NCBI GenBank assembly: GCA_934463345.1
Contig: CAKSJL010000105.1
Span: 1 to 5,156, forward strand
Length of the DNA: 5,156 nt
Direction of reading: 5' to 3'
Origin: an uncultured Oscillospiraceae bacterium
Lineage (GTDB): Bacteria > Bacillota > Clostridia > Oscillospirales > Ruminococcaceae
Both the position numbers and the translations under genes were made by a program. Positions within the stretch are counted from its first letter, which is position 1, and every line of letters starts with the position of its first letter. Below the pieces are notes generated by a model, which had not been told where the DNA came from, did not search any database, and saw nothing but the letters and a program-made list of their open reading frames with translations. Positions 1 through 5,156 of the stretch are shown here, in pieces.

Positions 1-4
1 TCAT
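1..4 (-). CDS. Start of a leftward gene that leaves the window
   Basis: Only the start codon (complement of 4-2) and one further base are inside the window, so the product cannot be named. The start is supported by an ideal AGGAGG ribosome binding site at 19-14, nine bases before the ATG, and by a well-formed promoter further upstream on the same strand. The gene is divergent from everything else on the left side of the window. Confidence 0.6.
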
Positions 5-13
5 TTCTCTTTT

Positions 14-67
14 CCTCCTGCTTTTTCGCCTTTTTTCTATTATACCATATTTGCTGCGTAATGGGAA
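14..67 (-). promoter_or_regulatory. Extended -10 promoter and ribosome binding site for the leftward gene
   Basis: Read on the - strand there is TGGTATAAT (47-39), an extended -10 with a perfect TATAAT at 44-39. Seventeen bases upstream is TTCCCA (67-62), matching 4 of 6 bases of the -35 consensus. Transcription would begin near position 32, giving a leader of about 28 bases that carries AGGAGG at 19-14 before the ATG at 4-2. The geometry is that of a housekeeping sigma-A promoter; no operator is evident. Confidence 0.7.
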
Positions 68-251
68 GATTTAATCAGGGCTTCCTTAAAAACAATCCTG
101 ATAAGTTCAATAAAATCGAAAGACTTTACCCTCAAGAGTAAAGAAACATTTCTTTTGAATATTCAAAATTAAACAAAGTTATTGAGGACAACAAGTAATT
201 ATTCAAATTGAAACTCACACATAAGTATGTCGAAGAAAGGATGTAGATAAT
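68..251. other. AT-rich intergenic stretch, no confident gene
   Basis: This stretch separates the leftward promoter from the first gene remnant. A 26-codon + strand frame begins with ATG at 61 and stops at 139-141; it lacks a ribosome binding site, I recognise no family in it, and its frame is open back to the window edge, so it could be chance or an old fragment. A perfect 16-bp palindrome, TTTTGAATATTCAAAA, sits at 153-168. A Shine-Dalgarno-like AGAAAGGA lies at 234-241, upstream of the ATG at 252. No convincing promoter for that ATG was found. Confidence 0.4.
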
Positions 252-362
252 ATGAAACAGTATAAAGCAGTTGCAGGACCTAAGAATATCAATGTTGGCA
301 AAGGAGACACTCAGTCCGCTTTTAAAGTAATACTGATAAAATTATCATGTCAGCCGAACTGA
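252..362 (+). pseudogene. Truncated N-terminus of a DUF4177-like small protein
   Basis: The frame encodes 36 residues starting MKQYKAVAGPKNINVGKG. From memory, the first 25 residues, through DTQSAFK, resemble the N-terminus of small clostridial DUF4177 proteins, which normally run to about 60-75 residues and continue into a conserved region (FADIIN...GW) that is absent here. After residue 25 (about base 326) the reading turns into an unrelated tail and stops at 360-362. A Shine-Dalgarno-like AGAAAGGA at 234-241 is placed about ten bases before the start, so the truncated peptide might still be translated. The function of DUF4177 is unknown. The break at 326 coincides with the beginning of a glycosyltransferase-like fragment in another frame, which suggests a deletion or recombination joint. 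The family assignment rests on motif memory only. Confidence 0.45.
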
Positions 363-520
363 TTATAAAAAGAAAAGGCATTCTGGATTTTATAAAATTA
401 GCAAAACGAATGCCGAAATATAAATTTATATGGTTTGGAACTGCCAATTTGCACTTTGTTGGAAAAGAAGTTCGTAAGGCAATATCGGAATATAATGCCA
501 TAGAAAAAAGCTATGTCTGA
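326..520 (+). pseudogene. Internal fragment of a group-1 glycosyltransferase
   Basis: The frame is open from just after a TAA at 323-325 to a TGA at 518-520. Its only ATG, at 347, gives 57 residues and has no ribosome binding site. The translated core, KRKGILDFIKLAKRMPKYKF followed by IWFG and then GKEVRKAI, matches what I know of the linker and start of the GT-B C-terminal domain in Firmicutes glycosyltransferases of the diacylglycerol-glucosyltransferase type (family GT4). Intact relatives are about 350-400 residues; here the acceptor domain and the nucleotide-sugar-binding C-terminal part, including the usual E-x7-E motif, are missing. After KAI the reading (SEYNAIEKSYV) departs from the family and ends. 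It is probably a non-functional relic; a short expressed peptide cannot be excluded. Confidence 0.6.
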
Positions 521-536
521 CCATAAAAAACGGGAG

Positions 537-592
537 TTACCACATATCATAGAAATCATGATATAATAAATCCAGACTTTACGGAAAGGTGA
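537..592 (+). promoter_or_regulatory. metE promoter and ribosome binding site
   Basis: A perfect TATAAT at 562-567 is preceded by TGA at 559-561, giving the extended -10 TGATATAAT. At -35 there is little: ACCACA (539-544) at 17-bp spacing, or TTACCA (537-542) at 19-bp spacing. A strong extended -10 with a weak -35 often goes with activator control. Transcription would start near 574, leaving a leader of only about 26 bases, too short for a SAM riboswitch or T-box. The ribosome binding site AAAGGTGA at 585-592 lies seven bases before the ATG at 600. Confidence 0.7.
544..564. promoter_or_regulatory. Putative operator: 21-bp perfect dyad over the metE core promoter
   Basis: ATATCAT (544-550) and ATGATAT (558-564) are exact inverted copies separated by seven bases. 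The dyad fills the spacer and runs into the -10 box. LysR-type regulators bind dyadic sites of about this size, and a LysR gene lies downstream of metEF, so it is a candidate binding site. The classic T-N11-A symmetry is not exact here (the symmetric pair with an 11-base gap is C548/G560), so the link to the regulator is inference. Confidence 0.45.
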
Positions 593-599
593 TTATATC

Positions 600-2873
600 A
601 TGAAAACATCAATTATAGGATATCCACGAATCGGTTCACTGCGTGAATTGAAATTTGCGAGTGAAAAATATTTCAGAGGCGAGATTTCAGCTGAGGAATT
701 GCAGAAAACTGCAAAGGAACTTCGTTATGAAAATCTTAATGTTCAGCATAAAAATGACCTGGACTTTATTCCCTCCAACGACTTTTCCTTTTATGATGGC
801 ATGCTCGATACTGCGGTATTGCTGAATGCAGTTCCTGACAGATACAGAAATTTGGGTTTACCTGAACTTGACACCTATTTTGCAATGGCAAGGGGATACC
901 AGGGCAAAAACGGCGATGTCAAAGCTTTAGCCATGAAAAAGTGGTTCAACACCAATTATCACTACATGGTACCTGAAATTGACGATAACACAGAGATTAA
1001 ACTGGTGGGCAGCAAACCGTTTTCAATGTTTACAGAGGCGCTTGAAAATGGCATTAAAACAAAGCCGGTAATTATCGGACCGTATACTTTTCTGAAACTT
1101 GCCAAATATACTGGTAACAAAACAGCAGCTAATTTTATTTCACCTACAATTGCTGCATACAGCAAAATTCTGAAACAGCTTTCAGAACTTGGCGCAGAAT
1201 GGGTACAGCTTGACGAACCATGTCTTGTTATGGATATGACTTCTGAGGACAAGTATTTATTTATACAGCTTTATGAAAAAATTCTTGCTGAAAAGCATAA
1301 TACAAAAGTTTTGCTGCAAACTTATTTCGGCGATGTTCGTGACTGTTACGATGAGCTTTGCAAACTTGATTTTAAAGGTATAGGTATTGATTTTGTTGAA
1401 GGAAAACAATCTCTTGACCTGATCAGAAAAAATGGTTTTCCAAAAGAAAAGATTCTTTTTGCAGGTGTTGTAAATGGAAAGAATATCTGGCGCAACCATT
1501 ACAGCAAAACGCTGACTATTATTTCTGAGCTGAAAAAGCATTGCGGTGAAATTGTGCTGAATACTTCCTGTTCTCTGCTTCATGTTCCATACACACTGAA
1601 AAATGAAACAAAGCTTGCAGAAAGCTATAAAAAGCATTTTGCCTATGCAGAGGAAAAACTTTCCGAACTGGCTGAACTGAAAAAAATTATTGATTCTGAA
1701 CTAAAGACTGAAACGGAGGAATATCAGAAAAATTCTCGTTTATTCCTTGAATCACGCAGCGGAAGTGATCCGGCAATTCAGAAAAGGGTATCATCACTTT
1801 CAGAATCAGATTTTGTAAGACTGCCCGTATTTGAAGAGCGTGAGAAGCTCCAGAAGGAACGTTTTGCACTGCCTGTTCTTCCGACAACAACAATTGGTTC
1901 GTTCCCGCAGACTTTGGAAGTAAGGACCACTCGTGGAGCATTCCGAAAAGGCGAGATAACCGAAGAACAGTATGAAGCATACATGAAGGATAAAATTGAT
2001 GAATGTGTAAAATCACAAGAAGAAATTGGTCTTGACGTACTGGTTCATGGTGAATTTGAACGTAACGACATGGTTGAATACTTCGGCGAGTGCCTGGACG
2101 GATATCTCTTTACCGAAAAAGCATGGGTACAGTCCTATGGTACACGATGCGTAAAGCCGCCTGTTGTATGGGGCGATATCTCTCGTGCAAAACCTATGAC
2201 TGTCAAATGGTCGAGATACGCTCAAAGTCTGACTGACAAACCGATGAAGGGCATGCTGACAGGACCTGTTACCATTCTCAACTGGTCATTCCCTCGTGAG
2301 GATATTTCCTTAAAAGAAAGCGCATACCAGATCGCTCTTGCAATTCGTGAGGAGGTTCTTGATCTGGAAGCAAATGATATAAACATTATTCAGGTGGATG
2401 AGGCTGCACTTCGTGAAAAACTGCCGCTGAGAAAGTCTGACTGGAAAAACGATTACCTTAACTGGGCAATACCGGCATTTCGTCTTGTGCACAGCGGTGT
2501 AAAACCGGAAACACAAATTCATACACACATGTGCTACAGTGAATTTGCGGACATTATCAATGACATTGATGACATGGACGCAGATGTCATTACCTTTGAA
2601 GCAAGCCGTTCTGACCTGTCGATTCTTGATGTTCTGAAGGAAAATAATTTCCGTACAGAGGTTGGTCCGGGCGTATATGACATACATTCTCCAAGAATAC
2701 CATCCAAAGAAGAGATCAAGTCGGCTCTGCACAAGATGCTGGAGAAAATCCCGGCAGAAAAACTGTGGGTAAACCCGGACTGCGGTCTGAAAACAAGAGG
2801 TAATGCAGAAACAGTTCCAAGCCTTGAAAATCTCGTAAAGGCTGCAAAGGAGATTCGCAGTGAAATTATCTGA
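600..2873 (+). CDS. metE: Cobalamin-independent methionine synthase (5-methyltetrahydropteroyltriglutamate--homocysteine methyltransferase)
   Basis: This cytosolic zinc enzyme moves the methyl group of 5-methyl-tetrahydrofolate (polyglutamate form) onto homocysteine, giving methionine without vitamin B12. At 757 residues it is the usual full length (E. coli MetE has 753). The N-terminal folate-binding barrel (about residues 1-380) starts with the family signature GYPRIGSLRELK and includes WFNTNYHYMVPE. The catalytic C-terminal barrel (about 425-757) carries TTTIGSFPQT, GLDVLVHGEFERNDMVEYFG, LTGPVTILNWSFPRED and NPDCGLKTRG. The zinc ligands are all present: His643, Cys645, Glu667 and Cys728, matching E. 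coli His641, Cys643, Glu665 and Cys726. The proton-donor His696 and the homocysteine-contacting Ile432-Gly433-Ser434, Asp600 and Glu606 are also intact. The ATG at 600 fits its ribosome binding site and the family N-terminus. It overlaps metF by 14 bases. Nothing suggests damage. Confidence 0.98.
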   Translation: MKTSIIGYPRIGSLRELKFASEKYFRGEISAEELQKTAKELRYENLNVQHKNDLDFIPSNDFSFYDGMLDTAVLLNAVPDRYRNLGLPELDTYFAMARGYQGKNGDVKALAMKKWFNTNYHYMVPEIDDNTEIKLVGSKPFSMFTEALENGIKTKPVIIGPYTFLKLAKYTGNKTAANFISPTIAAYSKILKQLSELGAEWVQLDEPCLVMDMTSEDKYLFIQLYEKILAEKHNTKVLLQTYFGDVRDCYDELCKLDFKGIGIDFVEGKQSLDLIRKNGFPKEKILFAGVVNGKNIWRNHYSKTLTIISELKKHCGEIVLNTSCSLLHVPYTLKNETKLAESYKKHFAYAEEKLSELAELKKIIDSELKTETEEYQKNSRLFLESRSGSDPAIQKRVSSLSESDFVRLPVFEEREKLQKERFALPVLPTTTIGSFPQTLEVRTTRGAFRKGEITEEQYEAYMKDKIDECVKSQEEIGLDVLVHGEFERNDMVEYFGECLDGYLFTEKAWVQSYGTRCVKPPVVWGDISRAKPMTVKWSRYAQSLTDKPMKGMLTGPVTILNWSFPREDISLKESAYQIALAIREEVLDLEANDINIIQVDEAALREKLPLRKSDWKNDYLNWAIPAFRLVHSGVKPETQIHTHMCYSEFADIINDIDDMDADVITFEASRSDLSILDVLKENNFRTEVGPGVYDIHSPRIPSKEEIKSALHKMLEKIPAEKLWVNPDCGLKTRGNAETVPSLENLVKAAKEIRSEII
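2846..2862 (+). promoter_or_regulatory. metF ribosome binding site and GTG start inside metE
   Basis: AAAGGAG at 2846-2852 lies within the last codons of metE, seven bases before the GTG at 2860. This site decides the metF start: the alternative ATG at 2896 would remove the conserved N-terminal strand before SFEVFPPRP. The arrangement implies translational coupling, with ribosomes finishing metE opening the site for metF. No promoter is apparent between the genes. Confidence 0.85.
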
Positions 2874-3726
2874 ACTTTTTCATAAAAAAACAGTTATGTC
2901 ATTTGAGGTTTTCCCTCCCAGACCTTCAGTCGATGAAAGTGTAATTTACAATACTCTGGACGGTCTTACAGGACTTAATCCGGATTTTATAAGTGTAACT
3001 TACGGTGCAGGCGGCGGAAGCAATGGCAATAAAACCATTCAGATTGCGTCAGATGTGAAACACAGATATGGAATTGAAAGTGCAGCACATCTCCCGTGCA
3101 TCGGTATTACAAAAACTCAGGCAGTACAGATACTGGACTCCTTAAAAGAAAACGGCATTGAAAATATCCTCGCTCTGCGTGGGGATATTTCAGCCGATAC
3201 TGTTCCTGCAAAGGATTTCAGGCATGCAAACGAGCTTATTGAATTTATTCATGAACGCTATGACTTCAATATTATTGCAGCATGTTATCCGGAAAAGCAC
3301 CCGGAAAGCAAAAGTATTATTGATGATATTCATTTTCTGAAACAAAAGGTTGACAGCGGAGTTTCTCATCTTATCACACAGTTGTTTTTGGACAATAATG
3401 ATTTCTTCTCATTTCGTGAACGCACATCAGTTGCAGGAATAAACGTTCCGATCGAAGCCGGCATAATGCCTGTTACTAATAAAGCACAGATCGAACGTAT
3501 GGTAAAGCTCTGCGGAATAAAGCTGCCGGAGAAATTTATAAAAATAATGGAACGCTATGAAGATAATCCTGTTGCATTGAGAGATGCAGGAATTGCGTAC
3601 GCTATTGACCAGATTGTCGAGCTGATTTCTCAGGAAGTGGACGGTATTCACCTGTACACCATGAATAATCCGTATGTTGCCAAACGTATACATGACGCTG
3701 TTTTCAGACTGTTTGCAGCAGCATAG
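2860..3726 (+). CDS. metF: 5,10-Methylenetetrahydrofolate reductase
   Basis: This flavoprotein reduces 5,10-methylene-tetrahydrofolate to 5-methyl-tetrahydrofolate, the methyl donor that MetE uses. It has 288 residues, close to E. coli MetF (296), as a single FAD-binding TIM barrel. Family motifs run in order: MSFEVFPPRP with Glu16 (E. coli catalytic Glu28), FISVTYGAGGGS, AHLPCIG, ILALRGD with Asp109 (E. coli Asp120), EKHPES, LITQLFLDN with Gln174 (E. coli Gln183), and PIEAGIMPV. The C-terminus, GIHLYTMNNP, is also typical. The GTG start is chosen for its ribosome binding site and the match to the family N-terminus. The gene is co-transcribed and probably translationally coupled with metE. 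Many clostridial MetF enzymes of acetogenic type pair with a MetV-like zinc protein; none is seen here, and the pairing with metE points to a biosynthetic role. The gene is intact. Confidence 0.97.
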   Translation: MKLSELFHKKTVMSFEVFPPRPSVDESVIYNTLDGLTGLNPDFISVTYGAGGGSNGNKTIQIASDVKHRYGIESAAHLPCIGITKTQAVQILDSLKENGIENILALRGDISADTVPAKDFRHANELIEFIHERYDFNIIAACYPEKHPESKSIIDDIHFLKQKVDSGVSHLITQLFLDNNDFFSFRERTSVAGINVPIEAGIMPVTNKAQIERMVKLCGIKLPEKFIKIMERYEDNPVALRDAGIAYAIDQIVELISQEVDGIHLYTMNNPYVAKRIHDAVFRLFAAA

Positions 3727-3776
3727 TTGATTTACAGATATAAATATGCTATAATTGTAAATACGTTATGGAGTGA
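3727..3776 (+). promoter_or_regulatory. Promoter and ribosome binding site of the lysR gene, with overlapping dyad
   Basis: TTGATT (3727-3732) begins on the base after the metF stop codon. Seventeen bases later is TATAAT (3750-3755), preceded by TGC (3747-3749) to make an extended -10. The ribosome binding site GGAGTGA (3770-3776) is six bases before the ATG at 3783. Inverted arms ATTTACA (3730-3736) and TGTAAAT (3756-3762) enclose the -10 box; LysR regulators often repress their own genes, so this could be an autoregulatory site, though the arms differ in sequence from the dyad at metE. Confidence 0.7.
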
Positions 3777-3782
3777 ATAAAA

Positions 3783-4700
3783 ATGACTTTACAGCAGCTG
3801 AAATATATTATACAAATAGTCCAGTGTGGTTCAATTACCATGGCAGCTCAAAAGCTTTTCATTACCCAGCCCAGCTTATCCAAAGCAGTATCAGAACTTG
3901 AACAGGAAATGGGTATTACAATTTTTCTGCGCAGCAACAGAGGCGTTATTCTTTCCGAAGAGGGTACAAAGTTTCTGTCATATGCAAGGCAAGTTGTGGA
4001 ACAGGCAGAGCTTTTGGAGCATACATTCAAATACGGCGAACCGGTAAAGCGTGTATTTGCTGTATCGTCCCAGCACTATGCCTTTGCTGTAAATGCTTTT
4101 GTTGCGCTTGTAAAGGAATACGGAAGTGACAAATATGAATTTTCGCTTCGTGAACTGCGGACAAATGACATTATAGAGGATGTACGCACACAGCGTTCAG
4201 AGCTTGGTATTTTATTTCTCAGTAATTTTAATCAGGAAGTTATTCTGAGAATTCTGCATAATAACGATTTGCAATTTGTAACGCAGTTTACAGCAAAGCC
4301 TCATGTTTTTGTAAGCCGCAGCAATCCATTGGCTAAGAAAAAGCTTGTAACACGAAAGGATTTGTTGGATTATCCAAGACTCAACTATGACCAGGGTATC
4401 AATAATTCTTTTTATTTTTCAGAGGAACTGCACAGCACAGATGAAAGTCCGAAAAGCATTATAGTTTCAGATCGTGCAACGCTTTTTAATCTGTTGATCG
4501 GATTGAACGGTTATACGATTTCCTCCGGTATTTTAAGCAGTGATTTAAATGGTACAGATATTGCATCAATTCCGCTTGAGAGTGACGAAATTATGAAAAT
4601 CGGTTATATTCATGCTGTTGACCGACCTTTGAATAAGATTGCACAAAGATATCTGGAACATTTCAGGATGTACATCGAAAATTATCAAAGTGATAAATAG
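3783..4700 (+). CDS. LysR-type transcriptional regulator, probable controller of metEF
   Basis: The 305-residue length is typical of the family. The N-terminal winged helix-turn-helix (about residues 1-60) begins MTLQQLKYIIQIVQCGSIT; the turn and recognition helix are AAQKLFITQPSLSKAVSELE, followed by the wing residues FLRSNRGVILSEEGTKFL. A linker helix (about 61-88) leads to a two-lobed periplasmic-binding-protein-like effector domain (about 90-295) with recognisable VSDRATLFNLLIGLNGYTIS and HPHVF-like strand elements. Its position after metEF and its own promoter suggest that it senses a methionine-pathway metabolite such as homocysteine, as MetR does in E. coli and MtaR/CmbR-type regulators do in streptococci. 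The effector cannot be read from the sequence, and I do not assign a symbol because orthology to MetR is not shown. A strong terminator follows its stop codon. Confidence 0.93.
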   Translation: MTLQQLKYIIQIVQCGSITMAAQKLFITQPSLSKAVSELEQEMGITIFLRSNRGVILSEEGTKFLSYARQVVEQAELLEHTFKYGEPVKRVFAVSSQHYAFAVNAFVALVKEYGSDKYEFSLRELRTNDIIEDVRTQRSELGILFLSNFNQEVILRILHNNDLQFVTQFTAKPHVFVSRSNPLAKKKLVTRKDLLDYPRLNYDQGINNSFYFSEELHSTDESPKSIIVSDRATLFNLLIGLNGYTISSGILSSDLNGTDIASIPLESDEIMKIGYIHAVDRPLNKIAQRYLEHFRMYIENYQSDK

Positions 4701-4717
4701 TCAGAACCTGTCCACAT

Positions 4718-4785
4718 TGAAAATGCATGCAGATTTTCAGGCATAATCTTGCTGAAAAGGCATGCACAGAGATTTTCATTTTTTT
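4718..4785 (+). terminator. Long-hairpin intrinsic terminator after lysR
   Basis: Three paired segments nest: TGAAAA (4718-4723) with TTTTCA (4773-4778), TGCATGC (4724-4730) with GCATGCA (4760-4766), and TTTTCAG (4734-4740) with CTGAAAA (4752-4758), closing an 11-base loop. Seven T residues (4779-4785) follow directly. This gives about 20 base pairs with one asymmetric internal loop and a six-base bulge. The two halves are also imperfect direct copies of one another. It begins 17 bases after the lysR stop and should end the transcript. Confidence 0.8.
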
Positions 4786-4820
4786 AAAAACGATAAAATA
4801 GTCTCTTGTTTGGAACATTT

Positions 4821-4857
4821 AAATTTTAAAAGAAAAAGACCCACAATGTGGGTCTTT
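4821..4857 (-). terminator. Intrinsic terminator, best on the - strand
   Basis: AAAGACCCAC (4835-4844) and GTGGGTCTTT (4848-4857) form a perfect 10-bp stem with a three-base loop. Read on the - strand the stem is followed by the T-rich tail TTCTTTT, so it best serves the leftward reading frame that stops at 4888. On the + strand the tail is TTTCATATTTT, weaker but possibly a backup stop for lysR. Its survival suggests that a leftward gene once ended here, or still does. Confidence 0.85.
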
Positions 4858-4887
4858 CATATTTTGACGATCATATTAGTTTAACTG

Positions 4888-5121
4888 TTATTTACAGTTG
4901 TACTCAGGATAATTTTTCTTCCTCGAATCATAAACATCCTTTAGTTGCTCTTTATTAAGAATCAGATTAGCTAAACGATAAAGCTTATATTTCAATGAAT
5001 TAAATTCATATTTAAACGCATATGTAAGCAGAACATCTCCTCCGAATTTTTCCTTGAATTTTTGTATACCCAGAGCCTTGTTAGAACTTGTTCTCATAGA
5101 TAAAATGTGGTATAATAGAGA
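4888..5121 (-). pseudogene. C-terminal remnant of a FemAB/GNAT-fold transferase
   Basis: The frame is open from a TAA at 5124-5122 to the stop at 4890-4888; the only useful ATG (5097-5095) gives 69 residues and has no ribosome binding site. The residues NKALGIQKFKEKFGGDV resemble the end of the acyl-CoA/aminoacyl-transferase fold in FemA/FemB-type peptidoglycan bridge enzymes and BioF2-like GNAT proteins, where a G-x-x-x-FK-x-x-FGG element precedes the last strand. Intact relatives are 300-400 residues, so only the last fifth remains. Its 5' end runs into the rightward promoter at 5088-5116, consistent with a truncation joint there. A terminator correctly placed after its stop supports descent from a real gene. 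The tail after the motif is Lys/Tyr-rich. The family call rests on a short motif. Confidence 0.45.
5088..5116 (+). promoter_or_regulatory. Extended -10 promoter for the gene at the right edge
   Basis: TGGTATAAT at 5108-5116 is an extended -10 with a perfect TATAAT at 5111-5116. TTGTTC at 5088-5093 is a weak -35 (3 of 6) at 17-bp spacing. The expected start of transcription, near 5123, coincides with the ATG at 5124. The 17 bases at 5103-5119 match, with one difference, the leftward promoter at 52-36. Confidence 0.6.
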
Positions 5122-5123
5122 TT

Positions 5124-5156
5124 ATGAAAGCAGAATATAAAAGAACCAATTATCCA
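5124..5156 (+). CDS. Start of a rightward gene, 3' end outside the window
   Basis: Eleven codons are visible (MKAEYKRTNYP), with no stop before the window ends. They are too few to name a family. There is no clear ribosome binding site (only AGAG at 5117-5120), and the start codon sits where transcription from the adjacent promoter should begin, so the mRNA would be leaderless if this start is right. The true start could instead lie downstream of the window. Confidence 0.4.
   Translation, partial: MKAEYKRTNYP

Noticed and set aside
61..141. A 26-codon + strand frame starting MGRFNQGFLK
   Set aside because: It has no ribosome binding site and no recognised family, and the frame is open upstream through promoter sequence of the opposite gene; not strong enough to call a gene.
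521..599. SAM riboswitch or T-box before metE
   Set aside because: The space from the likely transcription start (about 574) to the ATG is about 26 bases, and no terminator hairpin or conserved riboswitch core is visible.
962..2734. Several antisense open frames of 66-140 codons opposite metE
   Set aside because: They lie opposite a full-length, clearly conserved metE, lack ribosome binding sites and show low-complexity translations typical of shadow frames.
3158..3693. Short frames within metF on both strands (60 and 88 codons)
   Set aside because: They overlap the conserved metF frame completely and encode nothing recognisable.
3826..4047. Frames of 73 (+) and 60 (-) codons within the lysR gene
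   Set aside because: They overlap the helix-turn-helix coding region of an intact LysR gene, so they are shadows.
1..5156. CRISPR array, tRNA, rRNA, insertion sequence or attachment site
   Set aside because: No regularly spaced repeats, tRNA-like cloverleaf, transposase frame or terminal repeat with target duplication was found on reading both strands.
1..5156. A novel defence or mobile system
   Set aside because: All intact genes belong to a standard methionine module; the remaining frames are short remnants or partial genes at the window edges.

Overview
The window looks like a low-GC Gram-positive chromosome, most likely class Clostridia (a Ruminococcus/Oscillospiraceae-like anaerobe is my guess). 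The basis is AT-rich intergenic DNA, strong AGGAGG-type ribosome binding sites, extended -10 promoters (TGnTATAAT), and protein variants such as HTHMCYSEF and DEAALREKLPL in MetE that I associate with Clostridia. The genus is inference.

The core is a methionine module: metE (600-2873, cobalamin-independent methionine synthase), metF (2860-3726, 5,10-methylenetetrahydrofolate reductase) and a LysR-type regulator (3783-4700). All three are on the + strand. MetF makes 5-methyl-tetrahydrofolate and MetE transfers that methyl group to homocysteine, so the pair forms the last methylation step of methionine synthesis without vitamin B12. metE and metF overlap by 14 bases, with the metF ribosome binding site inside metE. 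The regulator has its own strong promoter starting right after the metF stop and is a plausible local controller of metEF. The 79 bases before metE hold an extended -10 promoter with a poor -35 and a perfect 21-bp dyad across the core promoter. I recognise no SAM riboswitch or T-box there.

The flanks look decayed. Between 252 and 520 lie a truncated DUF4177-like N-terminus and, overlapping it in another frame, a short internal piece of a group-1 glycosyltransferase, both ending early. At 4888-5121 on the - strand is what looks like the C-terminal remnant of a FemAB/GNAT-fold transferase with no ribosome binding site. A long hairpin terminator ends the lysR unit, and a second, T-rich on the - strand, lies before the remnant. 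Outward-facing promoters with near-identical sequence sit at both window ends: the left one drives a gene whose start codon is at 4-2, the right one a gene starting about 5124. Both genes run off the window.

I found no CRISPR array, tRNA, rRNA, insertion sequence or clearly new system. The most worthwhile leads are the putative LysR operator at metE, the relic junction upstream, and the possibly leaderless gene at the right edge.
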